Assembly (NCBI GenBank): GCA_016776605.1
Contig: JADHTB010000004.1
Location: 62,001-126,000, forward strand
Origin: Alphaproteobacteria bacterium
GTDB taxonomy: Bacteria; Pseudomonadota; Alphaproteobacteria; GCA-2731375
DNA length: 64,000 nt
Direction of reading: 5' to 3'
How positions within the stretch are numbered: position 1 is the first letter of the stretch; the number at the start of each line of letters is the position of its first letter. Shown one piece after another: positions 9,003 through 17,070 of the stretch. The notes below the pieces were generated by a model. The model did no database searches. It was given only the letters and a program-made list of their open reading frames with translations, and was not told the DNA's origin. Position numbers and translations under genes: made by a program.

Positions 9003-10577
9003 TCAAGCCTCGTCGGTGCCGGCAGCTTCGACCGCAGCCTCCGGCTGGTTTTCGTCTTCAAACCAATGGGCCCGCGCCACCATGATCATGGCCGATGCGG
9101 TCTCTTCATCCAGTTCGAATTCCCGCAGCAGGCCATCATTTGGATCGACCAACTCGTCGGTCGCCAGCTCGGCGAAATCATCTAGCTCCTTGATACCATT
9201 TTCGCCAAGTTTCACCAACATGCCCGGCGTCAGGCCTTCTATCGCGGCTAACTCCTCGGTGACGCCAAGCTCCGCGCGCTGTTGATCGAATTGCGCGTCC
9301 CGGGCGTCCAGGTAGTCACTGGCCCGTTGTTGCAGGGCTGCCGCCAGATCAAGGTCAAAGCCTTCCAACGAGGTCAGTTCCTCCGCGTCCACGAAAGCCA
9401 CTTCCTCGACCGAATTGAAGCCTTCGGTGGCCAGCAATTGCGCCATCATTTCATCAATGACAAGCGCTTCCATGAATAATTCGCTGCGCAGACGCAGTTC
9501 TTCCTGACGGCGGCCTGATTCTTCCTCTTCAGTCAGAATATCGATTTCCCAGCCGGTCAATTGCGAGGCCAGGCGAACGTTCTGGCCACGCCGGCCAATC
9601 GCCAAGCTTAACATGTCGTCCGGCACCACGACCTCGAATTTCTTGGCCTCCTCGTCCATCACAACCTTCACCACATCCGCGGGTGCCAGACATTTAACCA
9701 GGAAGGCCGCCGGATCGGGCAGCCATTGAATGATGTCGATCTTCTCGCCCTGAAGTTCGTTGACCACCGCCTGAACCCGGCTGCCCCGCATGCCGACGCA
9801 GGCGCCGACCGGATCAATGCTGGAATCATTGGACATCACGGCAATCTTGGCCCGGCTGCCCGGATCCCGGGCAACCGCCTTGATCTCGATAATGCCGTCA
9901 TAAATTTCCGGCACTTCCTGGGTAAACAGTTTCGCCATGAACTGAGGATGGGTGCGGGACAGAAAAATCTGCGGACCCCGCTGTTCTTCGCGCACATCAT
10001 AGATATAGGCGCGGATCCGGTCGCCCTGGCGCAAACTTTCCCGCGGCAGCGCTTCGTCCCGGCGCACGATAGCCTCGGCCCGCCCCATATCGACCAGCAC
10101 GTTGCCGTATTCGACCCGCTTGACAATACCATTGATCACTTCGCCGATGCGGTCCTTATATTCTTCGTAATGCCGTTTCCGTTCGGCTTCGCGGACCTTT
10201 TGCACGATGACCTGCTTGGCGGTCTGGGTCGCGATGCGGCCAAAATCAATCGGCGGCAGAGCTTCGGAGATTAAGTCGCCAACCCTGGCATCGGGATTGC
10301 GGCCCAACGCCTCGGCCAACAGTATTTCCGTGGCGGGGTTTTCCACTAGGTCGACCACTTCCAACAGCCGGGACAAGCCGATGTTACCGGTTTTGCGATC
10401 AATCTCGGCACGGATTTCGTTTTCCATGCCGTATTTGGATCGGGCCGCCTTCTGGATCGCCTCTTCCATCGCCTCGATGACGATTTCCGCATCAATCGCC
10501 TTTTCCCGCGCGACCGCGTCAGCGATCTGCAATAGTTCCAAACGGTTGGCGCCTACGACTGGTTGTGTGTTGGCCAT
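9003..10577 (-). CDS. nusA: Transcription termination/antitermination factor NusA
   Basis: A 524-residue RNA polymerase-binding factor governing pausing, termination and antitermination. Domains in order: NusA N-terminal domain (1-130, LEVVDLVENPATEI), S1 (about 135-200, GIVKRVEYGNVLVDMGRAEA), two KH domains (DPVGACVGMRGSRVQAVVNEL; LSLAIGRRGQNVRLASQLTG), then a C-terminal region with two acidic helix-hairpin repeats around 370-510. The ATG overlaps the rimP TAA by one base. Confidence 0.97.
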   Translation of the reverse strand: MANTQPVVGANRLELLQIADAVAREKAIDAEIVIEAMEEAIQKAARSKYGMENEIRAEIDRKTGNIGLSRLLEVVDLVENPATEILLAEALGRNPDARVGDLISEALPPIDFGRIATQTAKQVIVQKVREAERKRHYEEYKDRIGEVINGIVKRVEYGNVLVDMGRAEAIVRRDEALPRESLRQGDRIRAYIYDVREEQRGPQIFLSRTHPQFMAKLFTQEVPEIYDGIIEIKAVARDPGSRAKIAVMSNDSSIDPVGACVGMRGSRVQAVVNELQGEKIDIIQWLPDPAAFLVKCLAPADVVKVVMDEEAKKFEVVVPDDMLSLAIGRRGQNVRLASQLTGWEIDILTEEEESGRRQEELRLRSELFMEALVIDEMMAQLLATEGFNSVEEVAFVDAEELTSLEGFDLDLAAALQQRASDYLDARDAQFDQQRAELGVTEELAAIEGLTPGMLVKLGENGIKELDDFAELATDELVDPNDGLLREFELDEETASAMIMVARAHWFEDENQPEAAVEAAGTDEA

Positions 10578-11098
10578 TAGCTTTTTCTCTTTTTCAAGGT
10601 GTCTTGGATTAATTCGTCGGTCAGCACCAATTTGGCGCGTGCGATGGTATCGAAGGGGATCGCAAATTCTTTTACACTGTCATCGCTGTCTGTCACGGCG
10701 ATATTTACACGGCCATCGGACAAACCCAGCAGGCGGCCAACAAAGCGGCGGCGGCCATCGATCGAGGTCTCGGCTTCAATCCGGGCCTCGAAATTGATAT
10801 AGCGTTCGAAATCTTCCGGGCGAACCAGGGGCCGGTCAACGCCGGGCGAGCTGACCTCCAACAAATAGGCGGTGGAGATCGGGTCCTCGACATCCAGAAT
10901 GGCCGATATTGCCCGGCTCAACCGGGCGCAATGGTCCACGTTCATTTCGCTGTAATCCAGCGGTTCCGCCATCACCTGCAGGGTCGGCTGCGCGCCCTCC
11001 CCCGTCAGGCTCAAGCGAACAAGACGAAAGCCCATGGCTTCGACCGAAGGCCCGATCAGGCGCTCTACCTCGCCCAGTTGATGGTTTGTTGCCGGCAC
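10577..11098 (-). CDS. rimP: Ribosome maturation factor RimP
   Basis: A 173-residue 30S assembly factor and first gene of the nusA-infB operon. The N-terminal domain is recognised by EVSSPGVDRPLVRPEDFERYI, and the C-terminal SH3-like domain by FVGRLLGLSDGRVNIAV and the IARAKLVLTDELI end. The start codon is GTG at 11098. The leader just upstream contains purine-rich 15-bp tandem repeats. Positioned directly before nusA as in most bacteria. Confidence 0.93.
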   Translation of the reverse strand: MPATNHQLGEVERLIGPSVEAMGFRLVRLSLTGEGAQPTLQVMAEPLDYSEMNVDHCARLSRAISAILDVEDPISTAYLLEVSSPGVDRPLVRPEDFERYINFEARIEAETSIDGRRRFVGRLLGLSDGRVNIAVTDSDDSVKEFAIPFDTIARAKLVLTDELIQDTLKKRKS

Positions 11099-11143
11099 TG
11101 TCTACTCTCGCTTAATCCGCTCTCGCCCAATCCGCTCTCGCCC
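11099..11143 (-). repeat. 15-bp tandem repeats in the rimP leader
   Basis: Two perfect copies of AATCCGCTCTCGCCC (11114-11128 and 11129-11143) and a degenerate third copy (11099-11113) touch the rimP GTG. On the coding strand each contains GCGAGAG, so three purine-rich, Shine-Dalgarno-like boxes are stacked; only the nearest is well placed for initiation. Confidence 0.8.
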
Positions 11144-11201
11144 GATGAGACCTTGATCGACCCGATCTTGATCACAAGATAAAATTCGGCCTAAAAATGC
11201 A

Positions 11202-11226
11202 AAAGGCGGGCCGCTGGCCCACCTTT
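11202..11226 (-). terminator. Hairpin downstream of trmB, terminator-like
   Basis: Eleven-base arms (AAAGGCGGGCC and GGCCCACCTTT, one C-A mismatch) around a GCT loop. On the minus strand it is followed by TTTTGCATTTTT. It lies about 80 bases beyond the trmB stop and upstream of rimP, so it separates the metK-trmB unit from the rimP-nusA operon. Confidence 0.65.
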
Positions 11227-11307
11227 GTTTCCGCCCCGCTGGTCGCCAGGCTATTTATTAGCCCACTATATATGGCCCCCGTGGATGCAAAGCAAGCCTT
11301 ATACTAA

Positions 11308-12021
11308 CTAGTTCACCGGTTGATTGCGGTTCTGCCGCCTGAAACTTAAGAAGGCCGGTGGCCGTCCCGCCTCTATACCCTTCTCTTCATATCTGGTCGC
11401 CGGCCAATCATCGGGCCGCAACCGCCAATCCCCTGGCCGCCGCGCCAGCCATTGAAACTGCCGTGCGGCACCCAGATGGGCCAAGATCCAACGGCAATAA
11501 TCCATATGATCGGTGGCCACGCGCCAGTCCGCGCCGTCGGCGAGGATGCGGGCCATGGCGGCGATGTTTTTCGGTTCCACGAAGCGCCGCTTGTTGTGGC
11601 GGCGTTTTGGCCAGGGATCAGGGAATAACAGAAAAGCCCGGTCTATACTGCCCGCCGCCAGGCAATCCAGCAACAGCCCGGCATCGTCCATGACAATGCG
11701 AATATTATCCAGGCCCTGCTGATCGATCGCCCCCAGCAGGCGGGCAACACCATTGATAAAGGGTTCACAGCCGATAAAGCCGACATCGGGATGCGCCTGC
11801 GCCATGGCCGCCAAATGCTCGCCGGCGCCAAAGCCGACTTCCAACCAGACACCGCGGATTCCTGGTCGGAAAAGGCTGCGGGGATCCAGGGCGCCATTTT
11901 GGTAGTCGGCGGGGAATATTTGCAATTCCGGCAGCCGCCGTTCCAGCACCTCGCGCCGGCCCACGCGCAGCGGCTTGCCACGCCGCCGGCCATATAGTGT
12001 GCGAGGCGGCGCGCTATCCAA
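11308..12021 (-). CDS. trmB: tRNA (guanosine(46)-N7)-methyltransferase
   Basis: A 237-residue SAM-dependent enzyme forming m7G46 in tRNA variable loops. [21 protein letters not shown] is the SAM-binding motif [14 protein letters not shown] follows it, and [18 protein letters not shown] is the family signature loop that contacts tRNA. The N-terminal [10 protein letters not shown] is typical of alphaproteobacterial members. Its start overlaps the metK stop by eight bases. Confidence 0.95.
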   Translation of the reverse strand: MDSAPPRTLYGRRRGKPLRVGRREVLERRLPELQIFPADYQNGALDPRSLFRPGIRGVWLEVGFGAGEHLAAMAQAHPDVGFIGCEPFINGVARLLGAIDQQGLDNIRIVMDDAGLLLDCLAAGSIDRAFLLFPDPWPKRRHNKRRFVEPKNIAAMARILADGADWRVATDHMDYCRWILAHLGAARQFQWLARRPGDWRLRPDDWPATRYEEKGIEAGRPPAFLSFRRQNRNQPVN

Positions 12022-13192
12022 GAAGGGGTTTCAATTCCTCGGCCAGATCCAGCCGCTCCCAACTGAAATGGCCCGCGTCGTCAGGCTGCCGGCCGAAATG
12101 GCCGTAGGCTGCCGTGGGAACATAGATGGGCCGGTTCAGGGACAACATGTTGCGGATGCCCCTGGGGCTCAAATCCACGTTTTCAGACAGGAAGCCGACC
12201 AGACGATCTTCGTCGCAACGGCCCGTGCCATAAGTGTCCACGTAGATGGACAACGGCTTGGCCACGCCGATGGCATAGGCCAACTGAATACAGCAACGAT
12301 CAGCCAGACCAGCACCGACGATATTTTTGGCCAAATACCGCGCCGCATAGGCCGCCGAGCGGTCGACCTTGGTCGGATCTTTGCCGGAAAATGCGCCGCC
12401 GCCGTGGGGGGCCGCGCCGCCGTATGTATCGACGATAATTTTGCGGCCCGTCAGTCCGGCGTCACCGTCGGGGCCGCCGATGACAAAACGGCCGGTCGGG
12501 TTGACATAGAATTCGTCCTCTGGGCACATCCAGCCTTCAGGCAGAACTTCCAGCACATATTTGCGGACCAGTTCGCGTACTTCTTCGCGTCCGGCATCCT
12601 CCGCATGCTGGGTCGAGACCACGACCGAGGTGGCACCGACCGGACGGCCATCCACATAACGCAGGGTAACCTGGCTTTTAGAATCAGGGCCGAATTGCGG
12701 CGTCTTGCCGGCATGGCGATCCTCGGCCATGCGGCGCAGGATGCCATGGGAATAGTGAATGGGCGCCGGCATCAAAACGTCGGTCTCGTTACAGGCGTAT
12801 CCGAACATGATGCCCTGATCGCCCGCGCCGATATCTTTGTTGCCGGAGGCATCCACCCCTTGGGCGATATCCACGGATTGAGGATGCAGATGTATCTGCA
12901 CTTCCGCATTGCGCCAATGAAAGCCATCCTGCTCGTAGCCGATGCGGCGAACCGTATCGCGGACGGTCTGCTCCATGGCGTCCTTGTCGTTGGCCACCGC
13001 CGCGGGACCGCGCACTTCACCGGCCAGGACAATCAGATTGGTGGTCGTCAGAGTTTCACAAGCGACCCGGCTATCGTCGGGATCGGCGGCAAGAAACATA
13101 TCCACGATCGCATCAGAAATTTGATCGCAAACTTTGTCCGGATGCCCTTCGGACACCGATTCAGAGGTAAAGAGATAATTACCGCTCGACAC
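12014..13192 (-). CDS. metK: S-adenosylmethionine synthetase
   Basis: A 392-residue enzyme making SAM from methionine and ATP. The signatures [16 protein letters not shown] (about 16-31) and [12 protein letters not shown] (about 120-131) and the Gly-rich [18 protein letters not shown] loop (about 271-288) are intact. The start codon is GTG with GGGAGG upstream. It forms a unit with trmB; together with the preceding HTH and lnt genes this is the order seen in many Alphaproteobacteria. Confidence 0.97.
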   Translation of the reverse strand: MSSGNYLFTSESVSEGHPDKVCDQISDAIVDMFLAADPDDSRVACETLTTTNLIVLAGEVRGPAAVANDKDAMEQTVRDTVRRIGYEQDGFHWRNAEVQIHLHPQSVDIAQGVDASGNKDIGAGDQGIMFGYACNETDVLMPAPIHYSHGILRRMAEDRHAGKTPQFGPDSKSQVTLRYVDGRPVGATSVVVSTQHAEDAGREEVRELVRKYVLEVLPEGWMCPEDEFYVNPTGRFVIGGPDGDAGLTGRKIIVDTYGGAAPHGGGAFSGKDPTKVDRSAAYAARYLAKNIVGAGLADRCCIQLAYAIGVAKPLSIYVDTYGTGRCDEDRLVGFLSENVDLSPRGIRNMLSLNRPIYVPTAAYGHFGRQPDDAGHFSWERLDLAEELKPLLG

Positions 13193-13345
13193 AACGCGCC
13201 TCCCGCCAGATTGAAGCCATAAACCATTCAGGGGCGGTTGTCGCAGGCTTTTCGCCGCTGGTCAAGCCGCGCCGAACCGCCATTACGACCACCGTAACAA
13301 CCGCCCGCCAAAGCAAACAGAAATCAGAAAATAAGGCCGCCCCAA

Positions 13346-13380
13346 GCTTTGCGCGCACCTGTCCCCGATAGGCGCAAAGC
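13346..13380 (-). promoter_or_regulatory. Hairpin between the HTH gene and metK
   Basis: GCTTTGCG (13346-13353) pairs perfectly with CGCAAAGC (13373-13380); an inner CCT/AGG can add three pairs after a bulge. There is no clear T-run on the minus strand. It could be a Rho-aided terminator of the HTH gene or part of the metK leader. I see no core of a known SAM riboswitch class. Confidence 0.35.
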
Positions 13381-13408
13381 CTGGCAACTAAAGCCTTTAA
13401 AAATAATT

Positions 13409-13825
13409 CTAGGGTGTCTCTTCGATGGTCTGGCCGCCAATGGCCTTCACCAGATCAAACAACCGCTTGCGCACCGGGGCGTCCTTGATCTTGTAATAGG
13501 CGCGCACCAACTCCAACGTCTCCCGCTTGGCCAGGTCATCCTGATCAAACGTGGCCTGCGCCGCTTCGGCGAAACCAGGCTGCCCTTCGCTGATTTCTTG
13601 GGCCATATCATCGAAAAAGAAGGAAACCGGCACATCCAGAATTCGGCTTAACAAATAAAGCCGGCTGGAGCCGATACGGTTCGTGCCGCGTTCGTATTTT
13701 TGCACCTGCTGAAATGTCAGACTCAACGCATTACCAAGTTTCTCCTGGCTCATACCCAAAAGGGTGCGGCGAAGCCGAACACGAGAACCGACATGGATAT
13801 CAACAGGATTAGGGTTCGCTGTCAC
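13409..13825 (-). CDS. XRE-family HTH regulator, PraR/PhrR-like
   Basis: A 138-residue regulator. An XRE helix-turn-helix occupies about 10-65 (VRLRRTLLGMSQEKLG, LTFQQVQKYERGTNRIG). The alpha-helical C-terminal half contains FFFDDMAQ and ends KRLFDLVKAIG. This architecture and neighbourhood (lnt-HTH-metK) are those of the rhizobial PraR/PhrR regulators, which repress their targets; the targets here are unknown. The start is GTG at 13825 with GAGGAG ten bases upstream. The AT-rich upstream gap contains a short TATG iteration. Confidence 0.85.
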   Translation of the reverse strand: MTANPNPVDIHVGSRVRLRRTLLGMSQEKLGNALSLTFQQVQKYERGTNRIGSSRLYLLSRILDVPVSFFFDDMAQEISEGQPGFAEAAQATFDQDDLAKRETLELVRAYYKIKDAPVRKRLFDLVKAIGGQTIEETP

Positions 13826-13952
13826 TGGTACTACTCCTCATCTGCAATCTTGAGTGGCAATTTCTATTTTCAATCGCCAAATTACGCCAAACACATCCAA
13901 TTGGTTGCATATGTATGTATGTAGCAGCACCAGTTGCCTGTCAAGTCACATG

Positions 13953-15554
13953 TTACAATTCGCCGTGCCCCGGGTCCGGCTGGCGACGATGGCGCTGTAT
14001 TACCAGGCCGGCCAAGAGCAGACATAGCAGCGCGAAAATCCCATCGCCGAAGCGCCGATACAGGGTTTTGGGCAAAGCGGCCGGTAGTTTGCTGTCTATT
14101 ATGCCGACAGCCGCCATTGGCAATTGGCTGGTAATCCGTCCAAAAGGATCAATCACCGCCGAGATACCGGTGTTGGCCGCACGCACGACGGGAAGTCCCA
14201 ATTCAACCGCCCGAATGCGGGCGATGGCAAGATGCTGTTGGGGTCCAAAATTGTCACCGAACCAGGCATCGTTGGTCAAATTCAACAACCATTCCGCTTT
14301 GCTATCGCCGGTGGATACGGATATTTCCCGTGGAAAAATAATCTCGTAACAGATCAATGGGCGAAATGGCGGCAGGTTGGGCAGCGCAACCACGCGCGGC
14401 CCCGCACCAGACGAAAAGTCCACCGCCCCGTGGGCCAGTTTATCCAGACCCAGGCGTGCCAGAACCTTGCGGAAGGGCAAATATTCACCGAACGGCACCA
14501 GGTGGTATTTATCATAGACCGCTTTTGCCACGCCATCCGGGGCAAGCGTCATAACGCTATTGTACAATTCACGGCGCCTGTCTGGCAGATCGACCCCGCG
14601 CGGCGAACCGGTTATCAGTAAACTACGGCGCGGCAGGGCCTGGGCGATAATACTGCGGCGCCGATGATCTCGCTCCAGAAAAAAGGGCGTCGCCGTTTCC
14701 GGCCAGATCAGATGGCTGAATTCAGCCGGTTGTCCGGCTTTATCCGGGCCCAGACTGAGGCGCAGGTAGAGCGCCAGGTGCTGGTCCCGCAAATCCGGCC
14801 GCCACTTATCCGCCTGGGCAATGCCGGCCTGGACCAACCGCAGACGCACCCCAGGGTGGTATACATCTTCCGCGCCCTGCCAACGGAGCAGGGACAAAAA
14901 CAGGGTCAGGCCGACCAGCGCAATGGCCGTGGCGCTGACCGCAAGGCCCTGCCTTCGGGCCCTGGGGTTTCGGGTCAAAATCAAGGCGGGCGCGGCGGCG
15001 GCCAGCACCGCCAATAGGCCCAAACCGGATGCCCCCAAGTAGGCGGCGGCCTGAAGGCCAATATTGCTGCCGACCCAGACGTATCCGGATGAAAGCCAGG
15101 GAAATCCCGTCAGCAGCGAACCGCGCAGCCACTCCGTCAGACCCCAGAACAGGGTCAGGGCAAACAGACGGCCAAGGCCGGGGTGTGAAAAGCGCCGCGT
15201 CAGAGCCGCGGCCAGGGCTGGAAATAGTCCCAGCCCGGCAGCCAGGGCGAAAAGTGCAAACGGCATCATCCAGGCGAACCGGGCCGCATCGACTAAAAAC
15301 GCGTGCCCTACCCAATGCAGGCCCACCAGAAAATAACCAATGCCAAAAGCCCAGCCGTGAACGAAGGCCCGTCCTGTCGCCCGCCCCGAGGTCTGTCCTG
15401 GGTCCGCCGGCCTTTGCAGCAGCCACAAAAGGCCGCTAAAGCCAAACACCATAAATGGCCACAGGTACCAGGGCGCCTGGGCCAGAGCGGCGGCGGCGCC
15501 AAACAAAACCGCCGCCAATAGCCGTAGCCAGATGATCGCCGGGGGGCGGGTCAT
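13953..15554 (-). CDS. lnt: Apolipoprotein N-acyltransferase
   Basis: A 533-residue inner-membrane enzyme that adds the third acyl chain to lipoproteins. The N-terminal ~200 residues are six or so hydrophobic helices. A nitrilase-like periplasmic domain follows, with the catalytic triad visible as Glu in WPETATPFF, Lys in YDKYHLVPFGEYLPF and Cys in ICYEIIFP. A last membrane helix lies near the C-terminus (GDGIFALLCLLLAGLVI). The window also encodes lipobox-bearing candidates for this enzyme (51671 and 54368). It follows the corC-like gene. Confidence 0.96.
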   Translation of the reverse strand: MTRPPAIIWLRLLAAVLFGAAAALAQAPWYLWPFMVFGFSGLLWLLQRPADPGQTSGRATGRAFVHGWAFGIGYFLVGLHWVGHAFLVDAARFAWMMPFALFALAAGLGLFPALAAALTRRFSHPGLGRLFALTLFWGLTEWLRGSLLTGFPWLSSGYVWVGSNIGLQAAAYLGASGLGLLAVLAAAAPALILTRNPRARRQGLAVSATAIALVGLTLFLSLLRWQGAEDVYHPGVRLRLVQAGIAQADKWRPDLRDQHLALYLRLSLGPDKAGQPAEFSHLIWPETATPFFLERDHRRRSIIAQALPRRSLLITGSPRGVDLPDRRRELYNSVMTLAPDGVAKAVYDKYHLVPFGEYLPFRKVLARLGLDKLAHGAVDFSSGAGPRVVALPNLPPFRPLICYEIIFPREISVSTGDSKAEWLLNLTNDAWFGDNFGPQQHLAIARIRAVELGLPVVRAANTGISAVIDPFGRITSQLPMAAVGIIDSKLPAALPKTLYRRFGDGIFALLCLLLAGLVIQRHRRQPDPGHGEL

Positions 15555-15592
15555 AACAATGGTCCTTGCCGTTGGCCGTTAACCGTCAGCCG

Positions 15593-16546
15593 TTAGCCGT
15601 TGGCCCCTGAATCGGGGCCATCATTCGTTTCGGCCTCGTCAGGGTGATCGGCGAGGGCGGCGCCATGGCGGATCATCAGCCGTTTGACGCGGCGCAAATC
15701 GGCGTCCACGATTTCGAATTCAACGCCGCCCGGATGGGTGATCACCTCGCCAATTTGCGGCACCCGGCCCAGCATGGCGAAAACCAATCCGCCCAGGGTT
15801 TCAATATCTTCGTCCGCCTCGTCGGGCAGTAGATCGACAGCCAGAATTTTTTCCAGCTCCTCAATCTCGGCCCGGCCGTCAGCTTCGATGCTGCCGTCGG
15901 GCCGTTGTTGCAGCAGGGGGCCTTCCTGGGTGTCATGTTCGTCTTCGATCTCGCCAACGATTTCCTCGACGATATCCTCAATCGTGACCAGGCCGTCCGT
16001 GCCGCCATATTCATCGACCACAACAGCCATATGAATGCGCGTGGCCCGCATGCGGGCCAACAGGTCCAGAATAGGCATGGAGGGGGGCACTACCAGCAAT
16101 TCGCGCAGGATGCGGGCCAGAGACAATTCCTCGTCCCGGCCCCAATGGTCCACGATATCCTTGATATGAACAAAACCGGCAATGTCATCCAGGGTTTCGC
16201 GATAAACCGGCAATCGGGAATGATGCGCCTGGCGGAATGTACTGACCACATCCGCCGAAGTGGCGCCCGCCTCCAGCGCCACGATGTCGGTCCGTGGCAC
16301 CATGACGTCATCAACCTCTAATTCACCGAAGCTGATAATATTCAGCAGCATTTCGCGCTGTTCGGGGTTCAGGACCGGTGTCAAGGCCTGGTGCTCGTCG
16401 ATCACCTCTTCGATGCTTTCCCGCAGATCCGTATCGCCGCCGCCACGCAACAGCCCGGCCAGCCAGCGGAGAAAGCCGCCTGCTTCGGGCTCGGATCTGG
16501 CGCCGCGTGTTTTTCCAGAGGGGTTGGAGGCGGATGGATCGTTCAT
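15593..16546 (-). CDS. CBS-domain transporter-associated protein (CorC/HlyC family)
   Basis: A 317-residue cytosolic protein with two CBS domains (VDDVMVPRTDIVAL through VVDEYGGTDGLVTIEDIVEEIVGEI, about 75-205) and a C-terminal CorC_HlyC transporter-associated domain (about 215-300). It lacks the membrane domain of the longer hemolysin-C-like proteins. E. coli CorC (YbeX) is linked to Mg/Co efflux and ribosome biology, consistent with the ybeZ-ybeY neighbours. Its ATG overlaps the ybeY stop by four bases. Confidence 0.9.
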   Translation of the reverse strand: MNDPSASNPSGKTRGARSEPEAGGFLRWLAGLLRGGGDTDLRESIEEVIDEHQALTPVLNPEQREMLLNIISFGELEVDDVMVPRTDIVALEAGATSADVVSTFRQAHHSRLPVYRETLDDIAGFVHIKDIVDHWGRDEELSLARILRELLVVPPSMPILDLLARMRATRIHMAVVVDEYGGTDGLVTIEDIVEEIVGEIEDEHDTQEGPLLQQRPDGSIEADGRAEIEELEKILAVDLLPDEADEDIETLGGLVFAMLGRVPQIGEVITHPGGVEFEIVDADLRRVKRLMIRHGAALADHPDEAETNDGPDSGANG

Positions 16547-17070
16547 TTCAGGTCCACTGTTGTAGGCTGGTCCGGATCGGCCAGCGGGTCGACAAACTGG
16601 TAGGGATCGGCGATGCCCAGGCCAGCCAGGATCGCGACTTCCCGTGCTTCCATCGCCTTCGCTTCCGCATCGTCAATATGATCCTGACCCAACAGATGCA
16701 GGCTACCATGAACCAGCAGATGGCAATAATGGGCCTGTAGCGTTTTGCCTTGAGCCCGGGCCTCGGCGCCGACGACACCATGGGCCAGGACAATATCGCC
16801 AAGCAACACCGGCCCCTTGTGTGCCGGGTCGAATGCCGAGTCTCCGACAAAGGACAATACGTTGGTGGCCTTGTCCTGTTGCCGATAGTCACGATTAAGG
16901 CCGCGCACGGCGGCATCGTCGGTCAAAGTCACCCCGACTTCGATCATGGGACATGCCAGGCCCGCGTCGGTCAACACGGCCGACACGGCCGCCTGCCCGA
17001 TGGCAACCGCCTCAGGCAGATCCATCAGCCACGCCGGGCAAGGGGTGGACACGATGATCTCTATTTGCAT
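16543..17070 (-). CDS. ybeY: Endoribonuclease YbeY (rRNA maturation)
   Basis: A 175-residue zinc-dependent endoribonuclease-fold protein involved in 16S rRNA 3' processing and ribosome quality control. The metal site appears as HLLVHGSLHLLGQDH; the usual Tyr before the last Asp-His is Gln here. The N-terminal MQIEIIVSTPCP strand matches family starts, so the 59-base overlap with the upstream 7TM-HD gene seems genuine. It keeps the usual ybeZ-ybeY-corC linkage. Confidence 0.93.
   Translation of the reverse strand: MQIEIIVSTPCPAWLMDLPEAVAIGQAAVSAVLTDAGLACPMIEVGVTLTDDAAVRGLNRDYRQQDKATNVLSFVGDSAFDPAHKGPVLLGDIVLAHGVVGAEARAQGKTLQAHYCHLLVHGSLHLLGQDHIDDAEAKAMEAREVAILAGLGIADPYQFVDPLADPDQPTTVDLK

Noticed and set aside
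8314-9285. Plus-strand open frame opposite ylxR and nusA
   Set aside because: Antisense shadow; the translated text is a readout of the opposite strand and includes the tandem-repeat artefact.
11975-13222. Long plus-strand open frame (415 codons) opposite metK
   Set aside because: It lies exactly antisense to an unambiguous metK with all signatures, shows no recognisable domain, and long antisense frames are expected in GC-rich coding DNA.
13193-13408. Possible SAM riboswitch upstream of metK
   Set aside because: A good hairpin exists at 13346-13380, but I cannot find the conserved cores of SAM-II, SAM/SAH or other known classes, so it is reported only as an unclassified hairpin.
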